A stretch of DNA of 64,000 bases from Idiomarina sp. A28L. Its GTDB lineage: Bacteria; Pseudomonadota; Gammaproteobacteria; Enterobacterales; Alteromonadaceae. The DNA lies in NCBI RefSeq assembly GCF_000218785.1, contig NZ_AFPO01000007.1:186001-250000 (forward strand), in the 5' to 3' direction. Both the position numbers and the translations under genes were made by a program. The stretch's first letter is position 1, and the number at the start of each line of letters is the position of its first letter. Below the pieces are notes generated by a model, which saw nothing but the letters and a program-made list of their open reading frames with translations, searched no databases and had not been told where the DNA came from. Of this stretch, positions 11,783 through 21,273 are shown piece by piece.

Positions 11783-13240
11783 TCAAACCGATAACGTTCG
11801 GTTCAAGTTGCGATAATCTTCTTGGATTTCGTGATCCGATTCAATTAGCTCTTTTACTTTACGGCATGCGTGCAGCACCGTAGTGTGATCGCGGCCACCA
11901 AAGGCATCGCCAATTTCCGGCAAACTATGGCTAGTTAACTCTTTCGCTAACGCCATTGCAACTTGCCTGGGCCTTGCCACCGAGCGAGTACGCCGTTTTG
12001 AGGTTAAATCCGATACCTTTATATTGTAATACTCGGCCACGGTGCGCTGAATATTATCGATGGTTACTAAGCGCTCTTGCGCCGCAATTAAATCGCGCAG
12101 TGCTTCTTTCACAAAATCGATAGTGATATCGCGGCCGGTTAAAGTAACGTTGGCAATAACACGGTTCAGTGCGCCTTCAAGTTCACGAACATTTGAGCGT
12201 AAACGCTTGGCGATAAAAAAGGCCACTTCATGTGGTAATTTTGTTTTCCGCTCTTCCGCTTTACGCTCAAGAATAGCAACACGTGTAGGTAACTCTGGCG
12301 GCTCAATGGCTACGGTTAACCCCCAACCAAAGCGTGATTTCAAACGCTCATCCACACCCTCAATTTCCTTCGGGTAAACATCGCTGGTTAATATAACCTG
12401 TTGATTCCCTTCAAGAAGCCAGTTGAACGTATGGAAAAATTCATCTTGAAAATGATCTTTTTTAGCAAAGAATTGCACATCATCAATTAGCAGCGCATCA
12501 ACACTGCGGTAACTTTCTTTGAAGCTATCAATTTTATTGTGCTTCATGGCATACACCATATCTTGCACAAAACGTTCAGCTCGCAAATAAAATACCTTCG
12601 CATCAGGCTTATTCGCCAAAATACCATTACCAATCGAATGCAATAAATGGGTTTTACCTAAACCTGTGCCGCCATATATAAACAACGGGTTGTAAGCCTT
12701 ACCCGGGTTTTCAGCTACCTGCGATGCCGCGGCACGCGCTAACTGATTCGAGCGGCCTTCCACGAAGTTATCGAACGTGTACGTAGGTTGTAAATTACTG
12801 TGCTGTAACGAAATGGGCCGATCAATGGGATTAGTTAATACTTGCGGCGTATATTGTTGGCGGCCATTGCTATTGCCGTTCGCAGCCGCAGAATTTTCGT
12901 TAGGTTTATTGGTATCTTGCGAAGCGTTCGAGGCGGTGCCTGTACCATTCGCAGCTGCCGGTGTTGATGCACCACCATTTATAGGCGCTGGCTTGCGCGA
13001 ACCACCCACTCGCAATTCAACGTTCGGAGCTTGCTCTCCAGATGAACTGCGTAAAAAGGTAATGATTTGCTTGAGATATTTATCTTTTACCCATTCCACC
13101 ACGTAAGTGTTAGGCGCATACAGGAATAGCGTGTTCTGCTCTAGATCAGCCTGCAATGGGCGAATCCAAGTGTTGAACTGTTGTGCCGGCAGCTCGTTTT
13201 GTAAACGCGCCGCGCAATCGTTCCACAGTGAATTACTCAC
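11783..13240 (-). CDS. dnaA: Chromosomal replication initiator DnaA
   Basis: This 485-residue initiator binds DnaA boxes and melts oriC. Domain I (residues 1-80) begins [20 protein letters not shown]. Domain II (about 80-140) is a long Asn/Ala/Gly-rich linker. Domain III has Walker A GGTGLGKT (190-197) and Walker [11 protein letters not shown]. Domain IV carries the DnaA signature [14 protein letters not shown]. The start is GTG, preceded by GGGGTG; an upstream ATG would stop after two codons. Its own leader holds an inverted repeat, and a perfect DnaA box lies about 220 bp upstream, consistent with autoregulation. Confidence 0.98.
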   Translation of the reverse strand: MSNSLWNDCAARLQNELPAQQFNTWIRPLQADLEQNTLFLYAPNTYVVEWVKDKYLKQIITFLRSSSGEQAPNVELRVGGSRKPAPINGGASTPAAANGTGTASNASQDTNKPNENSAAANGNSNGRQQYTPQVLTNPIDRPISLQHSNLQPTYTFDNFVEGRSNQLARAAASQVAENPGKAYNPLFIYGGTGLGKTHLLHSIGNGILANKPDAKVFYLRAERFVQDMVYAMKHNKIDSFKESYRSVDALLIDDVQFFAKKDHFQDEFFHTFNWLLEGNQQVILTSDVYPKEIEGVDERLKSRFGWGLTVAIEPPELPTRVAILERKAEERKTKLPHEVAFFIAKRLRSNVRELEGALNRVIANVTLTGRDITIDFVKEALRDLIAAQERLVTIDNIQRTVAEYYNIKVSDLTSKRRTRSVARPRQVAMALAKELTSHSLPEIGDAFGGRDHTTVLHACRKVKELIESDHEIQEDYRNLNRTLSV

Positions 13241-13285
13241 AGATCACCCCATCTACTCCTGTATTTTATTGAATTAGTTCTTATT

Positions 13286-13310
13286 ATTCGTGCGCTTAAA
13301 ACGCACGAAT
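13286..13310 (-). promoter_or_regulatory. Inverted repeat in the dnaA leader
   Basis: ATTCGTGCG and CGCACGAAT form a perfect 9-bp inverted repeat with a 7-nt spacer, 46 bp upstream of the dnaA GTG. In RNA it would be a stable hairpin without a T-run. It could be an operator or an mRNA element. The 320-bp dnaA-rpmH gap also has seven GATC sites. Confidence 0.5.
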
Positions 13311-13458
13311 CCTGCGCACCGTTCGTGATCATATACAATGCGCTGATCCCGTTACAGATCAAGGCCCTGATCGTTCTTCCAGACGACCTCAAACCCGACT
13401 CTTCATTCTACGTAAAATACCCGTAGTACGCCAGTATTTTGACCCCGAAAATGTAAAG

Positions 13459-13467
13459 TTATCCACA
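13459..13467 (+). promoter_or_regulatory. DnaA box between dnaA and rpmH
   Basis: TTATCCACA is a perfect high-affinity DnaA box, 22 bp upstream of the rpmH -35 element and about 220 bp upstream of dnaA. It probably mediates DnaA control of dnaA and/or rpmH transcription. Confidence 0.8.
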
Positions 13468-13488
13468 GGCCTTTTTTAGCGATTATAT

Positions 13489-13517
13489 TTGACAGCGATC
13501 CTTTTTATGGGTAGAAT
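13489..13517 (+). promoter_or_regulatory. Sigma-70 promoter of rpmH
   Basis: TTGACA and TAGAAT are separated by exactly 17 bp, giving a near-consensus promoter about 43 bp upstream of the rpmH start. Such strength fits a ribosomal protein gene. Confidence 0.85.
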
Positions 13518-13532
13518 CCGCGCTCATTTTGA

Positions 13533-13694
<162 letters not shown>

Positions 13695-13730
13695 ACGAAT
13701 CGCTTCGTTAAGCAAAGCTCAGGTTGCTGA

Positions 13731-14102
13731 GTGAGTCGGTATACATACCCTCGGGAGTTACGTCTGTTAACTCCCGCAGACTTTCAAAACGTCTTCAATA
13801 ATCCTCCTGTTAAAGCTGTAAGCAACGAATTCACGTTTCTTGCCAAGCCTAATCAACGGGAACACCCGCGCATGGGTGTTACTGTTAGCAAAAAAAATGC
13901 TAAGCGCGCCGTTGATCGTAACCGCATAAAAAGAATCATTCGTGAAACCTACCGTTTAAAGCAGCATAAACTGGCTGGCTTTGATATCATCGTCATCGCT
14001 AAACCTGGGGTGATGAAATTAGATAACCAAGCCCTCAGAGAGTTATTGGATTATTTATGGCGAAAATTGGGCAAGCGCTGCAATCAATACTTATTAAAGT
14101 AA
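13731..14102 (+). CDS. rnpA: Ribonuclease P protein component
   Basis: This 123-residue protein cofactor of RNase P helps the catalytic RNA mature tRNA 5' ends. The start is GTG. The N-terminal [15 protein letters not shown] and the RNR signature [15 protein letters not shown], which contacts the RNA, are seen. Its 3' end overlaps yidD, consistent with the rpmH-rnpA-yidD-yidC cluster. Confidence 0.95.
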   Translation: MSRYTYPRELRLLTPADFQNVFNNPPVKAVSNEFTFLAKPNQREHPRMGVTVSKKNAKRAVDRNRIKRIIRETYRLKQHKLAGFDIIVIAKPGVMKLDNQALRELLDYLWRKLGKRCNQYLLK

Positions 14103-14347
14103 TGGTAGCATTAATTCGAGTTTACCAGTTGGTGATAAGCCCGCTGTTGGGCCCGCGTTGCCGGTTTTATCCAACTTGCTCCGAATACACCAAAGAAGCC
14201 CTAAAGCTGCATGGTGTAGGTAAAGGTAGCTGGCTCGCCATAAAACGAATTAGTAAGTGTCATCCGGGATATCCCGGTGGTTTTGATCCGGTTCCCGGTT
14301 CGCCTAGCGATACCGAACACCAAGAAACGCAACGAGAGAAGAAGTAA
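14057..14347 (+). CDS. yidD: Membrane protein insertion efficiency factor YidD
   Basis: This small protein associates with the inner membrane and assists YidC-dependent insertion. Its signature is seen: [20 protein letters not shown], the [13 protein letters not shown] block, and [13 protein letters not shown], with three conserved Cys. The ATG at 14057 gives 96 residues and overlaps rnpA by 46 bases. An in-frame ATG at 14102, which overlaps the rnpA stop as TAATG, would give 81 residues and is a real alternative (E. coli YidD has 85). yidC begins two bases after the stop. Confidence 0.93.
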   Translation: MAKIGQALQSILIKVMVALIRVYQLVISPLLGPRCRFYPTCSEYTKEALKLHGVGKGSWLAIKRISKCHPGYPGGFDPVPGSPSDTEHQETQREKK

Positions 14348-14349
14348 CT

Positions 14350-16020
14350 ATGGATTCGCAACGTACAATTCTGGTTATTGCCCTTTTGGTTCTATCATTT
14401 TTTATGTTCCAACAATGGCAACTCAAAGGTGGCAACACCCCAGGTATCGATGCTACTACCGCTCCACAAGTAGCAGAACCTGCAGCTAACAACGATGTAC
14501 CGCAAGCAACAGGTGATATTCCTGTAGCTGGCAATAACAATGCTTCACCCACTACTGAAACTACCGCAGTTGAAGGCGATACGATTATCGTATCTACCGA
14601 TGTATTGCGCGTAGAAATAAGTTTACGCGGTGGTGATTTAATAAAATCAGAATTACTCGAACACGCTGAAACTTTAGGTGAAGAAGGCCGCTACACTATT
14701 CTTTATCAGCGCCCAGGCAACTTACACATCGCGCAAAGTGGTTTAATTGGCCCTGATGGCGTTGATAGTGCCGATTCACGCCCAGTTTATTCGGCGCAAC
14801 GGCGTAGCTATGAACTTAATGGTGATACTTTAGTAGTGCCATTAGTATATACGCAAGAAGATGGCACCGAAATCACGAAAACCTACAGTTTCGAACGTGG
14901 CGATTATGCCGTTCACGTTGATTATACGGTAACGAACAACAGCGAACGTGCAAAAACCATGAGCATGTACGGCCAGCTCAAGCAAACCATGCTTGGTGGC
15001 GGCCGCGATAGTATGTTCATGCCTACTTACCGTGGTGCAGCCTACTCGGCTGAAAGCAATCGCTACAAAAAGTATAGCTTTAGCGATATTCAAGATAGTG
15101 CATTAAGCAACAACACCCCTGCAGGTTGGGTTGCGATGCTTGAACATTACTTTGTAACCGCTTGGGTTCCCGATCAAGAAGTAACAAACCGCCTTTATAC
15201 CAACAATAATGCGCTTGGCGAAGGTATGATTGGTTTTATTGGCCCTGCGCACACAGTTGCACCTGGCGAACGCTTAGAACTCAGCAGTGCACTATATATG
15301 GGCCCGAAAGATCAGGCGCGTTTAAAAGAGCTTGCTGAACACCTCAACCTAACTGTTGATTACGGCTTTTTATGGTGGCTCGCACAGCCTATTTATTGGT
15401 TACTATCATTGCTACAAAGCTTTGTTATTAACTGGGGCTTAGCCATTATCTTAGTTACTGTGATTATTAAATCACTGCTTTATCCGCTTACTAAAGCGCA
15501 ATATGTTTCCATGGCGAAAATGCGGAAAATCGCGCCGAAAATGAAAGAAATGCGTGAGCGAATTGGTGATGATCGGCAGAAGATGTCGGCCGCCATGATG
15601 AAGATGTATAAAGAGGAAAAAGTGAATCCTCTTGGTGGTTGTTTGCCTATGTTACTGCAATTACCAATCTTCTTAGCGCTTTACTGGGTGCTATTAGAAA
15701 GCCCAGAAATTCGCCATGCCGATTTCATGCTATGGATTAACGATTTATCGAGCCGCGACCCTTACTTCATCCTGCCATTATTAATGGGTGCGAGTATGTG
15801 GCTAATGCAGCGTTTACAGCCAACGCCTGTAACCGACCCAATGCAGCAGAAGATTCTACAGTTTATGCCGATTATCTTTACGGTGTTCTTCCTGTTCTTC
15901 CCTGCCGGCTTAGTACTTTACTGGTTAGTGAGTAACTTGATTTCAATTACGCAAATGACATGGATTTACCGCCAAATTGAAAAACAAGATGAAAAGAAGA
16001 GTAAAGCAAAAGCTCGTTAA
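14350..16020 (+). CDS. yidC: Membrane protein insertase YidC
   Basis: This 556-residue insertase of the Oxa1/YidC family acts alone or with SecYEG. It has an N-terminal membrane anchor (residues 6-23), then a Pro/Ala/Thr-rich linker and a large periplasmic beta domain to about residue 340. The conserved five-helix core includes NWGLAIILVTVIIKSLLYPLT, NPLGGCLPMLLQLPIFLALY and the final FPAGLVLYWLVSN. A basic C-terminal tail follows. Size and topology match gram-negative YidC. Confidence 0.97.
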   Translation: MDSQRTILVIALLVLSFFMFQQWQLKGGNTPGIDATTAPQVAEPAANNDVPQATGDIPVAGNNNASPTTETTAVEGDTIIVSTDVLRVEISLRGGDLIKSELLEHAETLGEEGRYTILYQRPGNLHIAQSGLIGPDGVDSADSRPVYSAQRRSYELNGDTLVVPLVYTQEDGTEITKTYSFERGDYAVHVDYTVTNNSERAKTMSMYGQLKQTMLGGGRDSMFMPTYRGAAYSAESNRYKKYSFSDIQDSALSNNTPAGWVAMLEHYFVTAWVPDQEVTNRLYTNNNALGEGMIGFIGPAHTVAPGERLELSSALYMGPKDQARLKELAEHLNLTVDYGFLWWLAQPIYWLLSLLQSFVINWGLAIILVTVIIKSLLYPLTKAQYVSMAKMRKIAPKMKEMRERIGDDRQKMSAAMMKMYKEEKVNPLGGCLPMLLQLPIFLALYWVLLESPEIRHADFMLWINDLSSRDPYFILPLLMGASMWLMQRLQPTPVTDPMQQKILQFMPIIFTVFFLFFPAGLVLYWLVSNLISITQMTWIYRQIEKQDEKKSKAKAR

Positions 16021-16057
16021 TTAATTCGATATCCTAAACGTCTTTTCGGGGGCGTTT

Positions 16058-16100
16058 AAAAACCACCATGCTGCTGTAAAAAAGCCATGGTGGTTTTTTA
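16058..16100 (+). terminator. Rho-independent terminator of the rpmH-yidC operon
   Basis: AAAAACCACCATG pairs with CATGGTGGTTTTT around a 15-nt loop and ends in six T. The A/T flanks make it plausible in both directions. Confidence 0.85.
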
Positions 16101-16203
16101 TTAATCATGTGGCATGTATGCGCCTACATGAATACTCTGATTTTGTCGGCTTTTTGCTCTATTATATGCCCATACGTTCTGCTTTTACCTGTTCGAGGCT
16201 AAC

Positions 16204-17625
16204 ATGACCAATTCGGCTCCTGATTCAAGCGCCAGCAATAACCTTGACGAAGCAACATTAAACCATGATACCGATACTATAGTGGCGCAAGCCACCCCGC
16301 CGGGTAAAGGTGGTGTAGGTATTGTGCGGGTAAGTGGCCCAGCAGCGAAAGATATTGCCCTCATCATTCTTGGCCATTGCCCAAAAGCACGGTATGCCGA
16401 TTACACCGCGTTTAAGAACACTGCCGGCGAACTTCTTGATCAAGGCATAGCGCTGTTTTTCCAAGGGCCGAATTCGTTTACCGGTGAAGATATTCTAGAA
16501 CTACAAGGCCACGGCGGCCCGGTGGTTATTGATATGCTCATTAAAGCAATTCTTGCTACGAATCACGCACGCTTAGCGCGCCCTGGTGAATTTAGCGAAC
16601 GCGCGTTTATGAACGATAAGCTCGATTTAGCGCAAGCAGAGGCTATTGCTGATTTAATCGATACTACATCGGAACAAGCTGCACGAATGGCACTGCAGAG
16701 CTTACAGGGCGAATTCTCGCACAAAATCGACCAACTGGTAGATGCGGTTATTCACCTGCGCATGTATGTAGAGGCCGCGATTGATTTTCCGGAAGAGGAA
16801 GTAGATTTTCTTAGCGATGGCAAAGTAGCGGGCGATTTGAATGAAATCATTAGTTCGTTAGCCAAAGTTGAAACGCAAGCAAAGCAAGGTTCGTTGCTAC
16901 GCGAAGGTATGCGGGTGGTAATTGCTGGCCGCCCAAATGCTGGGAAATCGAGCTTGTTAAATGAGCTCGCAGGCCGTGAATCGGCGATAGTTACCGATAT
17001 AGCAGGCACCACGCGCGATGTTTTGCGCGAGCACATTCAAATCGATGGCATGCCATTACATATTATCGATACCGCAGGCCTACGCGAAAGCCCCGATAAA
17101 GTAGAACAAATAGGCATCGAGCGCGCATGGGCCGAAATAGAACAAGCCGATCGCGTATTATTTATGGTGGATAGCACCGAAACTAACGCGGTGCACCCCG
17201 ATGATATTTGGCCCGAATTTTTTGCTCGGTTACCGGAAAACCTGCCCTTCAGTGTGATTCGAAACAAGGTTGATTTAACCGCCGAGCAGCCAGGTTTTCG
17301 CGAGATCAATGGCATTCCCGTTGTTTCACTATGCGCCTCTACTGGCGAAGGCATTGAGTTTTTGCGCGAACATTTAAAATCGTGTATGGGCTTCAACGAA
17401 AACATGGAAGGCGGCTTTATGGCACGCCGCCGCCACCTCGATGCAATCGCCCGCGCAAAAGCACATCTACTTTCCGGACAAGAACAACTCGAAGTTTACC
17501 AAGCCGGTGAGCTTCTAGCTGAAGAGCTTCGCCTAGTGCAACACCACCTAAACGAAATCACCGGCGCATTCACCTCCGATGATTTACTCGGCAAGATATT
17601 TAGTAGTTTTTGTATCGGGAAATAG
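16204..17625 (+). CDS. mnmE: tRNA modification GTPase MnmE
   Basis: This 473-residue GTPase acts with MnmG to make 5-(carboxymethyl)aminomethyluridine at the tRNA wobble position. The formyl-THF-binding N-domain begins [20 protein letters not shown]. The G domain inside the helical domain has GRPNAGKSS (242-250), [14 protein letters not shown] and NKVD. The C-terminal FCIGK carries the catalytic Cys. The N-terminus is about 20 residues longer than in E. coli, but no in-frame start fits better. A patatin-like gene follows after three bases. Confidence 0.97.
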   Translation: MTNSAPDSSASNNLDEATLNHDTDTIVAQATPPGKGGVGIVRVSGPAAKDIALIILGHCPKARYADYTAFKNTAGELLDQGIALFFQGPNSFTGEDILELQGHGGPVVIDMLIKAILATNHARLARPGEFSERAFMNDKLDLAQAEAIADLIDTTSEQAARMALQSLQGEFSHKIDQLVDAVIHLRMYVEAAIDFPEEEVDFLSDGKVAGDLNEIISSLAKVETQAKQGSLLREGMRVVIAGRPNAGKSSLLNELAGRESAIVTDIAGTTRDVLREHIQIDGMPLHIIDTAGLRESPDKVEQIGIERAWAEIEQADRVLFMVDSTETNAVHPDDIWPEFFARLPENLPFSVIRNKVDLTAEQPGFREINGIPVVSLCASTGEGIEFLREHLKSCMGFNENMEGGFMARRRHLDAIARAKAHLLSGQEQLEVYQAGELLAEELRLVQHHLNEITGAFTSDDLLGKIFSSFCIGK

Positions 17626-17628
17626 CGA

Positions 17629-18513
17629 ATGCAACATAACAGTTTTGATGCAGTTCACGATTCCGAGCACCACACCCTTGTAGTTGAAGGCGGTGCTATG
17701 CGCGGTATTTTTGCTTCCGGTGTGCTCGATGCCTTTATTAGGGAAGAATTTTATCCGTTCGATTCAGCCATTGGTGTTTCGGCCGGTTCCACAAACTTAA
17801 TTGGCTATCTTGCTGGTAATCACAAGCGTTCTTATGAAGTAATTACCGATTACGCCCGCCGTGAAGAATTTATGAATATTCGCCGCTATCTGAAAGGCGG
17901 TCATTTTTGTGATGTAAGTTGGCTTTGGCATACTTCCTTTGAAGAAGTGCCATTGAATATTCAACAGTTTCTAAATCGAGGTATTCCACTTACGGTAGTA
18001 ACCACTAGCGTTGTTACTGGAAAGGCATGTTATTACCTAGTAAATGAACACAATATGAATATATTGTTTCCAGCTTCGTGTGCCATGCCGGTGGTATTTC
18101 GGGAATTCCCGCCAGTTGATGAAGAGCCCATGACAGATGGTGGTTTAGCTGATTCAATTCCGGTTATTCGGGCTTACGAGCAAGGCGCTCGAAATATAAC
18201 AGTATTGTTATCGCAACCTTTAGGTTTTAAAAAGAAGCGGGCGCGCTTTCCTAACTTATTAAAGCCGTTATTTGCCGATCACCCAGCGCTTTTTGCTGCT
18301 GTTACCGCCCGTAACGATCAATACAATCTAGCACTAGATTTCATTGCCAATCCTCCGGTAGATTTGCAACTCAATATCATATCGCCGCCCTCAAATTTTC
18401 CGGTGAGCCGCTTTACCATGGATATTGATGCCTTAAATATGGGCTACAACCAGGGCATAAACGCTGGTGCGCGTTTTGTTGCGGAATCTCTAGTTAAACA
18501 GCGAACTCGTTAG
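17629..18513 (+). CDS. Patatin-like phospholipase family protein
   Basis: This 294-residue patatin-domain protein is a predicted serine acyl hydrolase on lipids. The oxyanion loop GGAMRG (21-26), nucleophile elbow GVSAGS with Ser 51, and dyad Asp in TDGGLADS are all present. It resembles E. coli YjjU in length and motif spacing. It begins three bases after mnmE and may be cotranscribed with it. It has no signal peptide, so it is probably cytoplasmic. Confidence 0.87.
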   Translation: MQHNSFDAVHDSEHHTLVVEGGAMRGIFASGVLDAFIREEFYPFDSAIGVSAGSTNLIGYLAGNHKRSYEVITDYARREEFMNIRRYLKGGHFCDVSWLWHTSFEEVPLNIQQFLNRGIPLTVVTTSVVTGKACYYLVNEHNMNILFPASCAMPVVFREFPPVDEEPMTDGGLADSIPVIRAYEQGARNITVLLSQPLGFKKKRARFPNLLKPLFADHPALFAAVTARNDQYNLALDFIANPPVDLQLNIISPPSNFPVSRFTMDIDALNMGYNQGINAGARFVAESLVKQRTR

Positions 18514-18635
18514 CCAACGCTGCACCAACCTCTACACTTTTCTTTTTGTGCTATGCTCTTGCTCGCGTTAAAGTATCAGCATAAAACAAACAGGCGCCTT
18601 GGCGCCCCCACTAAAAACAACAACGAGAACAGATT

Positions 18636-19799
18636 ATGGGCCTTATCTTTAAACTCATCGCCGGTATTGTGGTTGGTAGCTTTATCGGGCTATACGCACC
18701 ACATTGGTTTACGCAATTACTGCTAACATTCAAAGTAATGTTTGGGCAATTGCTTTTCTTTACCATTCCTCTTCTGATTCTATTCTTTATCACCAGCGGT
18801 ATTGCAAGCTTACCCAACAATTCCGGTAAGTTACTCGGCAGAACGTTGGGGATAGCCTATTTATCAACGATAATCGCCGGTGTAGTGGCCTTTTTCGCGG
18901 CAGCTTTAGTTGTGCCCATGTTAGCTACCGAAAATACCGATGTTGTTGGGCTTACGGGGGTTATCCTTGAACCCTTTATTACCCTTGATATCCCGCCGGT
19001 ATTTAGCGTAATGACAGCACTCACCTTAGCCTTTATCTTAGGCTTAGGTATTGCCGCTACTGGTGCAAAAACGCTGAAATCATTATCCGATCAGGGCCGC
19101 GATATTATCGAGCTACTACTAGTGAAGATAATTATTCCATTACTACCGTTTTACATTGCCGGTGTATTTGCGGAAATGGCCGCTGCGGGCACTGTATTTG
19201 AAACCCTGAAAACCTTCGGTGTGATTCTAATTCTGGCGGTATCCCTGCATTGGGTTTACATCGTTACAATGTTTGTGATTGCCGGAATCAAAGCAGGCGC
19301 TTCACCCTTAAAGCTGATTAAAAACATGTTGCCTGCTTACTTCACGGCTTTGGGCACCATGTCGAGCGCCGCCACTATTCCTGTAACGCTACAGTGTGCA
19401 AAAAATAATAATGTTGATGATGATATAGCTAATTTCACGGTGCCTCTTTGCGCTACCACGCACTTAGCGGGCTCTACCATTACTATCGTAAGCTGCACCG
19501 TAGCCGTTATGGTGTTGCATGGTTCACTAGCGGTACCATCGTTCATCACTATTTTGCCGTTCATTTTGATGCTCGGTATCGTAATGTTGGCTGCGCCCGG
19601 TGTGCCTGGCGGTGCGGTGATGTCGGCTGTAGGTTTACTTGGCTCAATGCTTGGCTTTGGTGAAACTGCGGTAGCACTAATGATTGCTCTTTATATGGCA
19701 CAAGATAGCTTTGGTACTGCGTGTAACGTTACCGGCGATGGTGCAATTGCTCTATTAGTTGATGATGCCAACAAAAGCGCTAACAAACACGAAGGTTAG
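18636..19799 (+). CDS. Dicarboxylate/amino acid:cation symporter (DAACS family)
   Basis: This 387-residue integral membrane protein resembles the GltP/DctA/SstT family, which co-transports dicarboxylates or amino acids with Na+ or H+. Eight or so hydrophobic segments are visible. The hairpin-loop regions TALGTMSSAATIPVTLQCAKNN (Ser-rich HP1) and the C-terminal VPGGAVMSAVGLL and ALYMAQDSFGTACNVTGDGAIALLV (HP2/TM8, with the substrate-binding Asp and Asn) fit the family. It is shorter than GltP (about 437). The actual substrate is unknown. Confidence 0.85.
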   Translation: MGLIFKLIAGIVVGSFIGLYAPHWFTQLLLTFKVMFGQLLFFTIPLLILFFITSGIASLPNNSGKLLGRTLGIAYLSTIIAGVVAFFAAALVVPMLATENTDVVGLTGVILEPFITLDIPPVFSVMTALTLAFILGLGIAATGAKTLKSLSDQGRDIIELLLVKIIIPLLPFYIAGVFAEMAAAGTVFETLKTFGVILILAVSLHWVYIVTMFVIAGIKAGASPLKLIKNMLPAYFTALGTMSSAATIPVTLQCAKNNNVDDDIANFTVPLCATTHLAGSTITIVSCTVAVMVLHGSLAVPSFITILPFILMLGIVMLAAPGVPGGAVMSAVGLLGSMLGFGETAVALMIALYMAQDSFGTACNVTGDGAIALLVDDANKSANKHEG

Positions 19800-19818
19800 G
19801 TAATCTTATAAGTAATCA

Positions 19819-19850
19819 GAGAAGAGCTTGTTAGCCAAGCTCTTCTCGTT
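19819..19850 (+). terminator. Hairpin terminator after the symporter gene
   Basis: GAGAAGAGCTTG and CAAGCTCTTCTC form a perfect 12-bp stem with a 5-nt loop. The following T-tract is interrupted (GTTCATTGTTTG). Confidence 0.7.
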
Positions 19851-19885
19851 CATTGTTTGTGTAACCAACAAAAAAGGCCAATAGT

Positions 19886-20137
19886 ATGCCCTTCGAAATT
19901 CGCCAACTGAGTTGGCATAAGCGACGCAAACCCGGAAATGAACCAAAACCTGTGGCTGTGGAAGTTCCCGATTTTAAAAAAGAAGCTAACCACATGTGTG
20001 AAATCAAGGTTACCTTTGATTCTGGCGAAGTAATGCAGATGACAGGCCGGGTATTACAAAACCCAATTACTGGGGCATGGTCGGTGAACGGTTTGAACAC
20101 TACTGGGCAATCAGTGTTTGCCAGTTATGTTGATTAA
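19886..20137 (+). CDS. Hypothetical protein, 83 residues
   Basis: No family was recognised. The protein is soluble, with a basic N-terminus (SWHKRRKPGNEPKP) and a likely small beta domain (CEIKVTFDSGEVMQMTGRV, then AWSVNGLNTTGQSVFASYV). It stands alone between two transcription units and has no obvious Shine-Dalgarno. The coherent amphipathic strands favour a real gene. Confidence 0.5.
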   Translation: MPFEIRQLSWHKRRKPGNEPKPVAVEVPDFKKEANHMCEIKVTFDSGEVMQMTGRVLQNPITGAWSVNGLNTTGQSVFASYVD

Positions 20138-20179
20138 CAATCTTGCTTTTAAACTCTATGGTTAAGGTGTTGGTAAGCA

Positions 20180-20632
20180 CTAACTTTTCGGCTTTTTCAC
20201 CTTTTCTGGCGCTTCTATTTTTGGCTTATCATACCGTTTTCGGATCCAGTTAATGCTTCGCAATACTCCTTTGCGCCTCAACAACCATCGCTCAAAGGTA
20301 AATTTACCCGGAAAATCAGAAACCACGGCTGCAATAATTAGGGTAAGCAAGCCCTGGCCCGGCAATACCAACATGAGCAACCCGGCAACAAATAAAATAA
20401 ACGCTAGCGTATTTCGAAGCACATAAATGAGAACATGCGAAAAGGTCCAATTGCGCTTTCGCCGCCTATCCATAAAGTAATCAGCAGGCATTTTTACAAT
20501 TAAGAATGGAATAATAATTACAGAAGCCAGGAACATAACAATGCTTACACCTGCGATGAGCGGTAAATAAGGCTCCATCGTACTCATAATCGGCGCAAAA
20601 AATTGGTTTACTCTTTCTACGAGTGCTTCCAT
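20180..20632 (-). CDS. PGPGW-type transmembrane protein
   Basis: This 150-residue membrane protein has hydrophobic segments at about residues 22-48 and 72-100. The segment FVAGLLMLVLPGQGLLTLIIA matches the PGPGW family, whose function is unknown. A highly basic tail (KRYDKPKIEAPEKVKKPKS) should be cytoplasmic. It lies 70 bp downstream of the DksA-like gene, in the same orientation. Confidence 0.7.
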   Translation of the reverse strand: MEALVERVNQFFAPIMSTMEPYLPLIAGVSIVMFLASVIIIPFLIVKMPADYFMDRRRKRNWTFSHVLIYVLRNTLAFILFVAGLLMLVLPGQGLLTLIIAAVVSDFPGKFTFERWLLRRKGVLRSINWIRKRYDKPKIEAPEKVKKPKS

Positions 20633-20702
20633 CAGTTTCCTCGGTTTTTAAGCTATCGTCCGCTTGGCCAGTTTATACCCTCATACCGAAGAGGCCTAAC
20701 CA

Positions 20703-21053
20703 TTACGGGTGCTTTTCAAGTTCTTGCATGCATTGAATGCACATTGCGGTTGTTGGATCGATTTCCAAGCGTTTTTCATTAATTTCATCACCGCATTCAA
20801 TACAATAACCAAAATCATCATTATCAATGCGCACAAGAGCAGCAGTAATAGCACGTAATATTTTTTCCCGGCGGCGTTTATTAGCTTGCGCCATTTGCTG
20901 GCCTTGCATGGCGTCCATCCGCGAAAGCCGGCCAATACTTTGTTGATCGAGCTCAACGGGTTGCTCTGAATCTTGTGAGCTCTCGTTCAAAGCTATGATT
21001 TCCGCGCGCAACTGCTCAAGTTTATTTCGATAAAAATCTACATCGTGGGCCAT
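20703..21053 (-). CDS. TraR/DksA-type zinc-finger protein
   Basis: This 116-residue protein has a coiled-coil N-terminus (RNKLEQLRAEIIALNES) and a C-terminal four-Cys zinc finger, YCIECG plus CIQCM (C-x2-C-x17-C-x2-C), as in DksA and YbiI relatives. DksA proteins enter the RNA polymerase secondary channel. The acidic tip DxxDA of true DksA is not clear here: IDNDDFGY precedes the finger, and the protein is shorter than DksA (about 151). It may be a DksA paralogue with another role. Confidence 0.82.
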   Translation of the reverse strand: MAHDVDFYRNKLEQLRAEIIALNESSQDSEQPVELDQQSIGRLSRMDAMQGQQMAQANKRRREKILRAITAALVRIDNDDFGYCIECGDEINEKRLEIDPTTAMCIQCMQELEKHP

Positions 21054-21187
21054 TTTACGCTTCCTATTTTTGATTCCTGAATATTTTTAACTTATCTTAA
21101 AAACCGAACCTTTGTAAGTGCACGTAATGCCAAGCTTATTGCTTATAAACTTTATTTACTTCATCTGTTCAAGCCCAACACATAAAA

Positions 21188-21219
21188 CAAAAAAAACCGC
21201 TGCATTTTACTGCAACGGC
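21188..21219 (-). terminator. Terminator of the SulP-Usp operon (minus strand)
   Basis: On the minus strand GGCCGTTGCAG pairs imperfectly with TGCAGCGGTT around TAAAA and is followed by seven or more T. It lies about 55 bp after the universal stress protein stop. Confidence 0.7.
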
Positions 21220-21273
21220 CTTTCCTCTCACACGCTTTACACAATGCTTAAACCCAAAGGTTTCGGCATCTCC

